Assembly: GCA_014218235.1 (NCBI GenBank)
Contig: CM024763.1
Coordinates: 87,964,244 to 88,028,243 of the forward strand
Length of the DNA stretch: 64,000 bases
DNA from: Colocasia esculenta
Taxonomy: Eukaryota; Streptophyta; Magnoliopsida; Alismatales; Araceae
Direction: 5' to 3'
Below the pieces are notes generated by a model. It was not told the origin of the DNA. It did not search any database and worked only from the letters and a program-made list of their open reading frames with translations. The translations under genes and the position numbers were made by a program. The stretch's first letter is position 1. The number at the start of each line of letters is the position of its first letter. This document shows positions 55,665 through 64,000 of this stretch, piece after piece.

Positions 55665-56111
55665 TCACAATTTACACAATCCCATATTTCTAATATGGGT
55701 TAAAAATGCCTCCTTCGGGATTTGTTTGGTTAGTGGATCGGCCAACATATGACCTGTTGAAATGTGTCGGAGAACCACCAACTCCTTTGCAACTAAATCC
55801 CGAATGTAGTGATAACGAATGTCAATGTGTTTGGTCCGCCCATGGTATTTAGGGTCCCTAGCATAGGCCAAGGCCGATGTGCTATCAACATACAGCACCA
55901 CCGCCTCCTTTGACAATTGTGTCATGGTCAATCGCTGTAGGAAACTCTGCAACCAAACAGCCTCTTGACATGCAGCAGAACAAGCCACATATTCTGATTC
56001 CATGGTGGATAATGCGATGTACGATTGTTTCTTGCTACACCAAGAAATGGCCCCTCCACCTAACATAAACACATAGACTGAGGTGGATTTATGTTCATCT
56101 TTATCACCGGC
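55665..56111 (-). pseudogene. Copia RNase H domain
   Basis: The typical Copia C-terminus: GGGAISWCSKKQSYIALSTM, ESEYVACSAACQEAVWL, LYVDSTSALAYARDPKYHGR, TKHIDIRYHYIRD and HMLADPLTKQIPKEAF. The frame reaches 55665 with a normal stop. It is in frame with RT but separated from it by one TAG at 56114-56112, where Trp is expected after GYNDAD. It degrades the RNA strand during reverse transcription. Confidence 0.93.
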
Positions 56112-57221
56112 CTAATCAGCATCGTTGTAACCTCTCAATCTTAAGTCACCTCCTTTGTAACATAAGACAAGGTCCGAAGTACCACGGAGATATCGAAAAA
56201 TTCTCTTAACTGCTTTCCAATGAACGAGACCGGGATTACTTTGATAACGACTAACAAGACCCACCGCAAAGCTAATGTCTGGCCATGTACATAACATGGT
56301 GTACATTAGGCTCCCAATTGCAGTAGCATATGGCACTTTAGATATTTCATTCTTTTCCTTATCAGTTTGTGGACATTGACTGATACTTAAAACACAACGC
56401 TTATCAATTGGAGTATCGATGGGTTTGGAATAATGCATTTGGAATCGCTCAAGAATCTTATTTATATAAGTCTCCTGCGATAAACACAGAAGTTTATTCG
56501 AGTGATCTCTTGTGATTTTTATTCCTAGCACATAATTTGCTTCACCCATGTCTTTTATCTCAAAGATAGAAGACAACCATTTTCGAGTGGCTTCGATAGA
56601 TTCCATGTCATTTCCAGCTAATAAAATGTCATCAACATATAATGACAAAATAAGAATCTTTTCCGTCGTACGTTTAACATACACACAGTGGTCTTCTTCA
56701 ATCATCTCAAAATCAAATGAGATAATAGATTTATGAAATCTAAAATACCACTGTCTAGACGATTGTTTGAGGCCATAAATGGAACGTTTGAGACGGCAAA
56801 CTTTGCACTCTTGTCCCTTTGCCTCAAAACCTTCTGGTTGCACCATATAAATTTCTTCGTCTAGTTCTCCATTGAGAAATGTTGTTTTAACGTCCATCTG
56901 AAAAAGTTCTAAGTCTAAATGTGCAACAATGGCTAGAATAAGGTGAACCGATGTGAATCTCACCATAGGGGAGAATGTCTCATCGAAATCTATACCCTCC
57001 TTTTGAGTATATCCCTTCGCCACAAGTCGTGCTTTATATTTATTGATTGATCTATCCACCTTGCGTTTAACTTTGAAAATCCATTTATTTCCAATAGACT
57101 TACGCCCTGGAGGGAGGTCGACAAGTTCCCAAATCTGATTCTTACTCATAGAGTCCATCTCATTATCAGCAATCTGGCACATAAGAGCTTCCTCTTCATT
57201 CTCAAATCGACGACGAGGCAT
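56112..57221 (-). pseudogene. Copia reverse transcriptase
   Basis: A 369-codon open frame covering the RT domain: NKWIFKVKRKVDRSINKYKA, ARLVAKGYTQKEGIDFDETF, FLNGELDEEIYMVQPEGFEA, RLKRSIYGLKQSSRQWYFRF, catalytic Y-V-D-D at 56639-56628 and NYVLGIKITRDHSNKLLCLS, and then the connection GSLMYTMLCTWPDISFAVGL with RYLRGTSDLVLCYKGG. All key RT motifs are present, so only the terminal stop is a visible defect in this part. The ATG at 57221 is internal to the polyprotein, not a true start. Confidence 0.95.
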
Positions 57222-57234
57222 GTGTCCACGTTTG

Positions 57235-58292
57235 CTATGGCGTATCTAATCGTCCTGTTCTTCTATGGTGTACTCCCACTAGGCACAAAGCACCCACTAT
57301 CATGATGATCATCTCTACTATCTCTGGGGCTTCCTGGTTAGGAACTAATTCCCTCCCTTCGCTGGAAGATGGTAGAACATCATTAGGGTCATCCAACTCA
57401 TGGAGACCAAGACTCTTTCCAGTGTCGCCGATACTAGGAAATTCTGATTCTAAGAAAATAATATCTCGGACGTCTTTTTCTATCGTTCCTCCATTCGGAT
57501 GTTGTCCGTACATGACATAACCCTTAGAGCCTTCAGGATATCTTATAAAGATAAACTTTCTAGCTTTAAGGCCAAGTTTTCCAAACTTGTGAGAAGTGTC
57601 ATGGACATATCCCGCTGAACCCCATGGGCGTAGATTATCTAAATTTGGTTTTTCACCACGCCATAACTCATAAGGGGTGGAAGGAACTGACTGTGAAGGT
57701 ACGCGGTTAAGGATGTAGGCCGCAGTCATTATAGCATCCCCCCAAAAAGATATTGGAAGGTTGGCATGCGCCATCATCGACCTCACCATATCTAACAGTG
57801 TTCTATTCCGTCTCTCAGTAACACCATTTTGTTGCGGTGTATATGGAATAATTAATTGTCTGCGTATTCCTTTTCCTTCACATAAAGTTCAAAACTCATC
57901 TGAAAGATATTCACGTCCTTGATCCGTCTGAAGAACTTTTATGGTTTTGCCTAATTGATTCTCAATCTCTGCCAAGAAGTGTTTGAAACAATCTAACGCT
58001 TCATACCGGTGAGCGATCAGATAGACATATCCATATCGTGAATAATCATCTATAAATGTGAGGAATAGGAAGCCCCTTGACGGGTCTTCATACTCATGGG
58101 TCTGCAAATATCGGAGTGGATCAATTGTAAGAGTTCAGTGGCTCTCTTAGCCTTTCCGAAAGGCTTGCGACATGCCTTACCAGCCAAACATGATTCACAC
58201 ATAGGAAGATTGACTTTAGCGAGTGAGCCTAGTAACCCTTCTCGAGCTAACCTTGTCATTCTATCTTGTCCTATGTGTCCCAGCCGAGCATG
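57235..58292 (-). pseudogene. Copia integrase (frameshifted)
   Basis: From 58292 downwards there is a Cys-x2-Cys finger (CESCLAGKACRKPFGKAKRA). The DDE core has HSDICRP, FIDDYSRYGYVYL and LQTDQGREYLSDEF, with the third residue in PQQNGVTERRNRT near 57830. The C-terminal block reads LPISFWGDAIMTAAYILNRV and PYELWRGEKPNLDNLRPWGS. The frame changes near 58110 and near 57880 (stop after YLSDEF), so this is three pieces. A stop near 57240 separates it from RT. Confidence 0.93.
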
Positions 58293-58520
58293 TCAAATTT
58301 TCGAATCAAGGTTATTATCAGTATTCACCACATAAAACATAGGAAAATTATGATAATCCAAATCTAATTTAAACAAACCATCCATGAATAAGGCATGACC
58401 ATATATAACATTGTTCAAACAAATGTCAACTTGGTTGCTAGCAAAATAAAAAGAGAAGCCTAATGCTAATAATGAAGAGACAGATAGTAGATTATGCTGA
58501 ACTCTAGACGCATAGAGCAC
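58293..58520 (-). pseudogene. Copia GAG-pre-integrase region
   Basis: Contains LYASRVQHNLLSVSSLLALG and the FKLDLD block found between protease and integrase in Copia polyproteins. It follows protease after a frame change at about 58520. Confidence 0.85.
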
Positions 58521-58900
58521 TTCATGGAAAGTTAAGACTCATCCAATCTTTAACTTGAGTTGATACACACCAACTCCAAGGACTTCCTCGCTGGAACCAT
58601 TTCCCATGTATACTCTTTGCGATCCCGCTGAGATTCGGTGATAATCCACGAACCCTGCTCGATCCCTTGTTATGTGCTTGGTCGCTCCTGAATCCACTAT
58701 CCATTGAGGATTTGTTCGAGCAACTAGGATATGCGAACAAACATGCACATTTAGAGAGCAAAGAATTTGGAATACCTTTTTCGGCTCAGTGCATTCACGA
58801 GCGAAATGTCTCAGTTGTCCACAATTATAGCATTTGGCCTTCGACTTGTCTCTCTTTCCACCGCGCTTGCCTCTTTGGCGCTTCGGTGTCTGCCCCACCT
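58521..58900 (-). pseudogene. Copia gag knuckle and protease
   Basis: One open frame holds a basic stretch, the knuckle CYNCGQLRHFARECTEPKKV (C-x2-C-x4-H-x4-C) and the aspartic protease motif WIVDSGATKHIT, with D-S-G at 58701-58693. GNGSSEEVLGVGVYQLKL is the usual downstream protease block. It is in a different frame from the gag core, with the shift near 58900. Confidence 0.92.
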
Positions 58901-59608
58901 TTGAGGTGGATGCAACATTTTGCCTCTTCCTCTTGAAGTTCTTCTTTGGACCTTCTTGCCCTGTTGTCTGCCTCCTTGGGCAACAAGGGCAGTAGCGCGC
59001 ATAGCTTCCTCACGCTCAGCCTCTAACTCCACATGGCGAGAGATGTCAGAAAAATTCTTAATACTCTCATTGTGAGTGAGGATTTGTTTCATGTGAGTCC
59101 AAGAGTCTGGCAAAGATCTTATTACAGCCTGCACCTGTTGCTCATCGGTGAGATCGTGTCCTGCAGACTTCAAGTCACGGATCATGCTTGACATCATCCT
59201 TAGATGCTCAGTCATGTTCTGATGGGGATCTTTTCGGAGGGTCTCAAATTTCAAAACAAGAGCCCTTAACCTCGTGGTAGAGGTTCCTCCAAAAGTAATC
59301 TTCAACTTTTCCCACATCTCCTTGGCAGTCTTACACTTATCAAACTCGCCAATCAGATCATCCTGCATGCTGCTTAACAATGTAAAGCGTGTGCTGCGAT
59401 CTTTGTTGAACCATGACTTGTAAGCCTCTTGATCTCTACGGTGTTGAGCAGTGTTCCCTTCTTCGGGCGGGGTCATGGATGTAGTAATGTGATCAAGTAA
59501 CTCTTGTTCATTCAAGAGATATTAGATTTTTCGATGCCATATGTCATAGTTAGTGCCATCTAATTTATCCCCTTTCGTTAAGTCAGCAATAACATTCTTC
59601 GAGGCCAT
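58811..59608 (-). pseudogene. Copia gag core
   Basis: The ATG at 59608 gives MASKNVIADLTKGDKLDGTN, the expected N-terminus of Copia gag. A TAA at 59524-59522 interrupts after 28 codons, and the frame then continues with YLLNEQELLDHITTSMTPPE and the UBN2-type block (KTAKEMWEKLKITFGGTSTT, RLRALVLKFETLRKD, LRMMSSMIRDLKSAG, VIRSLPDSWTHMKQIL). After about 58900 this frame no longer matches gag because of a shift before the knuckle. Confidence 0.92.
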
Positions 59609-60200
59609 TGATGAATCACTACATTTAAGATAATAATGAGAAGGCTAAGTTGACAATTCTACACATCAATCTATTTGATCGAAAAATCTACACTATAACA
59701 TTCAATATTCTCCATATAATAAGATCGAAAGTCGACTTAGAGTACTACAGTCATCTCTCATTTATATAAGAATATTCAATATTATTAGAGTAATTTTGAT
59801 CAAATAATTTAGAGGAGAGGAACTAACATCTCTCAATTAATAAGCATGTATTTACTAAACATTAATATTCAAATAAATAATTAACAACAACTAATCATGT
59901 TTAAAAAATATTCTAATAATTTTGAACAACAATTAATCATGCATGCTCAAACAACATTAATCATGCATGTTTAAAACTCTCTTTAATAAAGGATTCAACA
60001 CATGATTTTAAATCATTGGATCATACATAGATTGCTTGAATATAAAGTGCATGAATAAATTTATTATAGGATCAAACTAACTAATACAATTTATTGCATG
60101 GACTTAATAAGACAATCTCATAATCATGAACCTAATAATGATCCGAAGAAATAATAAAATCATGTTTAAAATTGTGATAACATCATAATAGCTAAAGCAA
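59609..60200 (-). other. AT-rich leader segment of the Copia element
   Basis: About 590 bases upstream of gag, AT-rich, with no frame of note. Its composition contrasts strongly with the adjoining GC-rich segment. Confidence 0.6.
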
Positions 60201-61450
60201 TCGTCTGGAGGCGGGCTGGAGTCATAGCTCGGCGCCGGGGAACATGCCGCATGTGACATCGAACTCATTGTACTGCCAATATTCATTATGGTGGCGACGA
60301 GGGACGGGGTCACCGTTCCCTACTGGTCCACGTCCAATAATGCGGCTGAGTCGGGCTCGACCACGAGGTCCGCTCGGCAACACCACATTAGTCCGACGTC
60401 TTACAAAACGGTCAAGTTCCTGTCGCCGACGAGCCGACGCCCTCATGCGGGCCTGTTCCACCAGAAAAGTGCGCCTGGGCATGGGTGGACCAGTACCATG
60501 TGCTCAGCCAAGCCAACATGTCCACGCAGCGCCTCATCTGCACCCTCACGAACCGCCACGCCTGCATGTGTGGGACCACCCATGCGCTCCCAAACAAGGT
60601 CTGCATGGCCACGAGGACCCTCGTGCACAGCTCCGCGCGCACCTGGGCCGCGGTCAGCATGCCTGCTTGCATGGCGGCCATCCACGTCGCCTGCAGGTGC
60701 GCCATCGCCGTCTGCATGGCCGCGAAGGCCGTTGACCGTGCATCCGCGCCAGCCCGCGTGGCCGTGGGCCACACGTCTGCGCCACCAGCTCTAGCCCACA
60801 TGGTCGCGAACGACGGAACGCGCGCGTGCTCCCATTCGCGGCACCCTGCCCGGGAGGCCGCGGTGGCGGTGCCGCCCACGTGGCCCTGTGCGACGCCCCG
60901 CCTGGCCGTGGTCACGGCACCTGCCCTGCGCGACGCGCCCGCCCCGCCTGGGCCCCGATCGTGGTGCCCGCCCTGCGTGACGCGTGTGCCTGGGGCCCCG
61001 GTCGCGGTGCCCGCCCTGTGTGAAGCGCGCGTCTGGGCTGCGAACCGCATGTCCGCTGACGTCACCACGCCCAGCAGCATGCCCTGTAGGGTCGCAGGAT
61101 GCACGCCCTCGCGCATGGTTGTGGTGCGCGCCTGCTCGCCAGCCCGCTTGGTCGCCCAGACCACGACCCGTCACCAGTCCGCGGATGCTTGGGTTGCGGT
61201 CCTCGTCGCGAACGTCACTGCGCACGCCAGGGGCCTACAAGGCGGTCGTCCGCATCACTTGCAGACGCGCCAGCGTGGCCTGCATGGCCGCAGTCCACGT
61301 GGCCTATAGGCGCGCGAACCGCGTTTTCGCATCGTTCGCATGAAGTGCCTCCGCCATGCCCGTGAACCTCCTGCTGTGCAGTCCCACGTGCAGCGTCGTC
61401 TGTACGGATGCGGACTGCCTCGTGCCAGAGCGTGGTGAAGGAACGTCGTG
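60201..61450 (-). other. GC-rich leader with overlapping open frames in the Copia element
   Basis: About 1.25 kb, visibly very GC-rich, between the 5' LTR and gag. In the element's sense direction there is a 250-codon frame (61164-60412) rich in Ala, Arg, Gly and Thr, with a repeated A-M-Q pattern (FAAMQTAMAHLQATWMAAMQ) that might form a helix. A 274-codon frame exists on the opposite strand (60485-61309). Words such as CTGCATGGCCGCG recur near 60602, 60667, 60713 and 61278, suggesting internal duplication. I recognise no family. It may be a captured host sequence or an expanded 5' UTR; coding status is unknown. Confidence 0.45.
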
Positions 61451-61467
61451 GAGAGAGGAATGTGAAA

Positions 61468-61480
61468 GCTCTGATACCAA
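61468..61480 (-). other. Primer binding site of the Copia element
   Basis: On the minus strand this reads TTGGTATCAGAGC, complementary to initiator tRNA-Met, directly adjoining the 5' LTR. Confidence 0.9.
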
Positions 61481-61808
61481 TGTTCGATCTTGATCGGGAT
61501 GTTTACCTCATGCGTTGCGGAATCTCGTAGGATTGGGAAGAAGTCTACAAGAGTCTTCTTCATAGTTTCCTCGCTCCAAACGCCTTCGGGATCCGGTGGT
61601 GATGTCCCGTGAGAGAAGTCTTGCACTCGTGTGTTAGAGATAGAGAGAGAGAAGGAGACTTGCGCTGGTTTTCTTTCTGTCATGCGCATTGGAGTGAGGA
61701 AGAGTCCCTTCCTTCCAGGAGACAACCGCATTGGCGATTGTGTCTCCAGCCAAAGGTTGCCAACCTTTGGTTTCCCCGTGTGGGCACAACCGATGCCATC
61801 GGTTAACA
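61481..61808 (-). repeat. 5' LTR of the Copia element
   Basis: TGTTCGATCTTGATCGGG to ATGCCATCGGTTAACA; 328 bp, the same length as the 3' LTR. Followed by TTTTT. Confidence 0.95.
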
Positions 61809-61933
61809 TTTTTATTTTTTATTATTATTAAATTTTTAGAGGTCAAACAGAACTGATGTGGCATATTGATATATTCCATACAATATCATCTTGTGAAAAT
61901 CTGATTAGATTCAAATTTGATCAACCATGCCCC

Positions 61934-62128
61934 CAGTGGCGGAGTCAAGGGGCGAGGGGTTAATTTTTTTTATAAATTTTTCTCTTATTTTTTTAGTGAT
62001 CTAAATGATGGGCATGTGAAGATTTTTTTAACTTTATTAATTCCCACCCCCCCCTTTTTTTGAGTATCCATAAATAATGATCTTATTAATTCCCCCCCCC
62101 CCCCCAAACATTTCTGGCTCTGCCACTT
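61934..62128. mobile_element. Possible short MITE with CAGTGGCGGAG ends
   Basis: The left end CAGTGGCGGAGTCAAG and the right end (inverse of AAGTGGCAGAGCCAG) are near-matching inverted repeats of a type common in plant nonautonomous DNA elements. No clear target duplication. The inside has C and T homopolymer runs. Confidence 0.45.
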
Positions 62129-62539
62129 CAGCACACCCCCCCCCCCCCCCCACCCCCCAATCATGAAGATGGAGAAGAACGAATGTTGTACACTAATAAT
62201 AAAAATAGAATTTTTAAATAAATATGAAGATTATTTTTGCCATTTTTCTTGAAGAATGGCATGTAGTGACAGTTTTTCTTGACTATGGCAAGATCTCAAT
62301 GGATATTTTATGTTCATAATAAAAAATACGACACCCAAATATAATTGGAAAAATTAATTAAAGGCCTTGTCAGAGTGTTTGACATAATTTGTAGTACATG
62401 TCAGAAGATCAGAAGTCATATAGTCCTTTCCTTTTGTGTTGTTTAATTTTTAATCTCTACTTTTAGTTTCTCAGCATTTATGAGTCTTGGGAGACGAGTT
62501 GTTCTTTTAACATCAAATTTTTCCTATTTTACCCCTATT
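62129..62539. other. AT-rich stretch without recognised genes
   Basis: Apart from a C run at about 62137-62150 I see nothing here. Confidence 0.5.
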
Positions 62540-62785
62540 TCTTCTGGTCTTTCCTTATGTAGACTTATATTCATTACAGTTAGTATACATATGACTTACA
62601 GTAAACTTTGATATCACTTACAGTAAGTCTATACTCACAGTAAGCCTTCATATCACTTACAGTAACATTTGATATCATTTATAGTAAGCTTTTAATATCA
62701 CTTACAGTAAGTTTATATATCGCTTACAGTAAGCCTTCATATCACTTATGGTAAGTCTTGGTATCAGTTACAGTCTACAGCTATA
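62540..62785. repeat. Minisatellite of ATATCACTTACAGTAAG units
   Basis: About ten irregular units of roughly 18-24 bases containing CACTTACAGTAAG with the spacer CYTTSATAT. Confidence 0.88.
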
Positions 62786-62799
62786 AGTTTTTAGAAAAA

Positions 62800-62892
62800 A
62801 AAAACTCTATTTGTTTGTGAGTTTGCTAAGATTCGAACCTAGGTCTCTATAAGTCCAACATGGGATACCCTTACTACTAAGCTACAACCACA
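62800..62892 (-). mobile_element. tRNA-derived SINE head
   Basis: On the minus strand there is an A-box-like TAGCTTAGTAGTAAGGG (62884-62868) and a B-box GGTTCGAATC (62839-62830), spaced as in a tRNA gene. A T-rich tail follows (complement of AAAAAAAAAACTC near 62800). The interval cannot fold into a full tRNA with an acceptor stem, which favours a plant SINE over a tRNA gene. Confidence 0.65.
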
Positions 62893-62929
62893 CTTGTGTT
62901 ACAATATAACATCTATTATATTTCACTAA

Positions 62930-63620
62930 ATATTGATATCACTTACAGTAAACATACACATCACTTATAACATATGTTAAACTCAATTACAGTAAATATT
63001 ATTCTCTATTACAATATATGTTTATTCTCTATTATAACTATGTTAAGTCTCGTTACAATAAATATTCTTCCCTGTTACAATATACATTAAGCTCTGTTAC
63101 AGAATAATATAGGTTAATGTATATTATTCTGTAGGTTAATATATATTGTAACAGAGCTTAATATACATTAATAACATACATTAACCTATATTATTGTTGA
63201 ATAATAACATAGGTAAATATATTGTATAACATATGTTAATGTATGTTAACATAGGTTCTGTAACAATAATATAGGTTCTTGTATGTTAATGTATGTTATT
63301 AATGTAGGTTAATGTATATTAAACTATGTTACAATATACATTAACCTACAAAATAACATAAGTTAATGTTATTGTATAACAGAGCTTAATGTATAACATA
63401 GGTTAATGTATGTTAACACATGTTATTCTGTAACAATAATATAGGTTAATGTACGTTATTAATGTAGGTTAATGTATATTAAGATTTCTTACAATATACA
63501 ATAACTTATAGATTAACATACATTAATCTATGTTATTCTGTAGCAGAGCTTAATGTATATTATAACAGAGAATAATATTTACTGTCACGAGGATTGATAT
63601 AGGCTATAACAGAGAATAAA
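62930..63620. repeat. AT-rich minisatellite of GTTAATGTATRTTA words
   Basis: Irregular repeats, in both orientations, of TTAATGTATATTA, CATAGGTTAATG and CTGTAACAGAG. Several inverted pairs could form cruciforms. It shares CACTTACAGTAA words with 62540-62785, so the SINE may have inserted in a common repeat. Confidence 0.85.
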
Positions 63621-63628
63621 CATATATT

Positions 63629-64000
63629 AGGGCTGCAATCGGGTCGGGTTCGAAATCGGATCCGATTCTGATTCTGATTCCGATAACCAAAATATAGTTC
63701 TGACTCCGATTCCGATTAAATCAGAATGGTTAATTCTGATTCCGTTCCGATTCTGATAACATTACCGGAACCAAAATTCCAATAAGCTAAGGTGCTTACT
63801 ATGGTTTACCTTTTAAGTTTATGGATAATTTATCGAATAACCGATACCGATTTTGATTCTGACTATTTTTTTTAATTCTGATTCGGATAACTTATCGGAA
63901 TATCTGATACCGATTTCGATAAGCTATCGATATCAATTTTTAATTCTGAAATCGATAATTTTTATCAGAATCAGGTAGGAATATCGATATATCAGGTTCC
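63629..64000. repeat. GATTCYGATT-rich repeat, possibly a nonautonomous DNA element (cut by window edge)
   Basis: Begins GGGCTGCAATCGGGTCGGG and then is built of GATTCTGATTCCGATAA words and ATCGATAT palindromes to the end of the window. The GC-rich word-repeat start resembles the design of the MITE at 52807, but the other end is not visible. Confidence 0.5.

Larger units (their letters stand above)
54293..61808 (-). mobile_element. Ty1/Copia retrotransposon, complete length, decayed
   Basis: A 7516 bp element in minus orientation. The two LTRs are 328 bp each (54293-54620 and 61481-61808). It has a tRNA-Met primer site, gag, protease, integrase, RT and RNase H in the Copia order, and a polypurine tract. 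Both sides are flanked by TTTTT, consistent with a 5 bp duplication but of low information in a T-rich site. Coding is broken by at least an in-frame stop in gag, a shift at the gag knuckle, shifts in integrase and a stop before RNase H. The RT with NGELDEEIYM and LYVDD is Copia; I cannot assign the lineage with certainty. Confidence 0.95.

Noticed and set aside
60485..61309. 274-codon plus-strand open frame in the Copia leader
   Set aside because: It is antisense to the element and overlaps another long frame. High GC makes long open frames likely by chance, and no domain is visible.
62830..62884. Functional tRNA gene on the minus strand
   Set aside because: The A- and B-box words are present, but the ends do not pair as an acceptor stem and a T-rich tail follows. 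A SINE explains it better.
1..64000. Telomeric repeats, rRNA genes, organelle insertions or an intact resistance or metabolic gene
   Set aside because: I looked for TTTAGGG runs, conserved rRNA words and known plant protein motifs on both strands and saw none that I could support.

Overview
This window is heterochromatin-like plant DNA, almost certainly from a flowering plant, made nearly entirely of transposable elements inserted into one another. The evidence is the set of element lineages: Ty3/Gypsy chromoviruses of the Tekay/Del type, Tat-type Gypsy derivatives with antisense ORFs, Ty1/Copia, a plant L1-type LINE, a CACTA (En/Spm) element with a Transposase_24-type protein, hAT-like MITEs and a tRNA-derived SINE. 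I found no intact host gene. The species cannot be named from the sequence.

Positions 1-24742 are a nest of five LTR copies of one Tekay-like family with unusually long (about 3.26 kb) LTRs. A LINE fragment (minus strand, 23766-24742) was hit by element A (minus; interior 1-2760, 5' LTR in three pieces 2761-4051, 10346-10878 and 22311-23765). Solo LTR B (minus, 4052-10345, TSD GTCAA) landed in A's LTR. Solo LTR C (plus, 6436-9454) landed in B. A complete but decayed element D (plus, 10879-22310, TSD TACTG) landed elsewhere in A's LTR. A and D both carry two short phase-0 GT-AG introns in gag at the same places.

Positions 24743-41600 hold a second nest. Solo LTR E (24997-26709, TSD CTTCG) and its relative, solo LTR F (27810-39738, TSD TTATG), lie in older degraded repeat DNA. 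F is split by a CACTA element of about 8.7 kb (28249-36918) and by an unrelated solo LTR G (37952-39365, TSD CCCAT). The CACTA element contains a tandem array of about 179 bp monomers, itself split by a 5' fragment of a Copia element (29978-32676), plus remnants of a CACTA-associated protein gene.

Positions 41625-51603 contain a Tat-type, gag-pol-less derivative arranged LTR - interior - LTR - interior - LTR. It has tandem arrays of 108 bp and about 101 bp units and two diverged antisense ORF copies with coiled-coil C-termini. Positions 52807-53770 hold a hAT-like MITE and a foldback element. Positions 54293-61808 are a complete-length but broken Ty1/Copia element (minus) with 328 bp LTRs and an unusual 1.25 kb GC-rich leader. 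The right end (61809-64000) is AT-rich minisatellite DNA with a SINE head and the start of another short nonautonomous element.

Every coding region seen is interrupted by stops or frameshifts, so nothing here looks autonomously active. The most interesting signals are the gag introns, the GACG-core hairpins shared by two LTR families, the satellite-sized array inside the CACTA element, and the GC-rich Copia leader.
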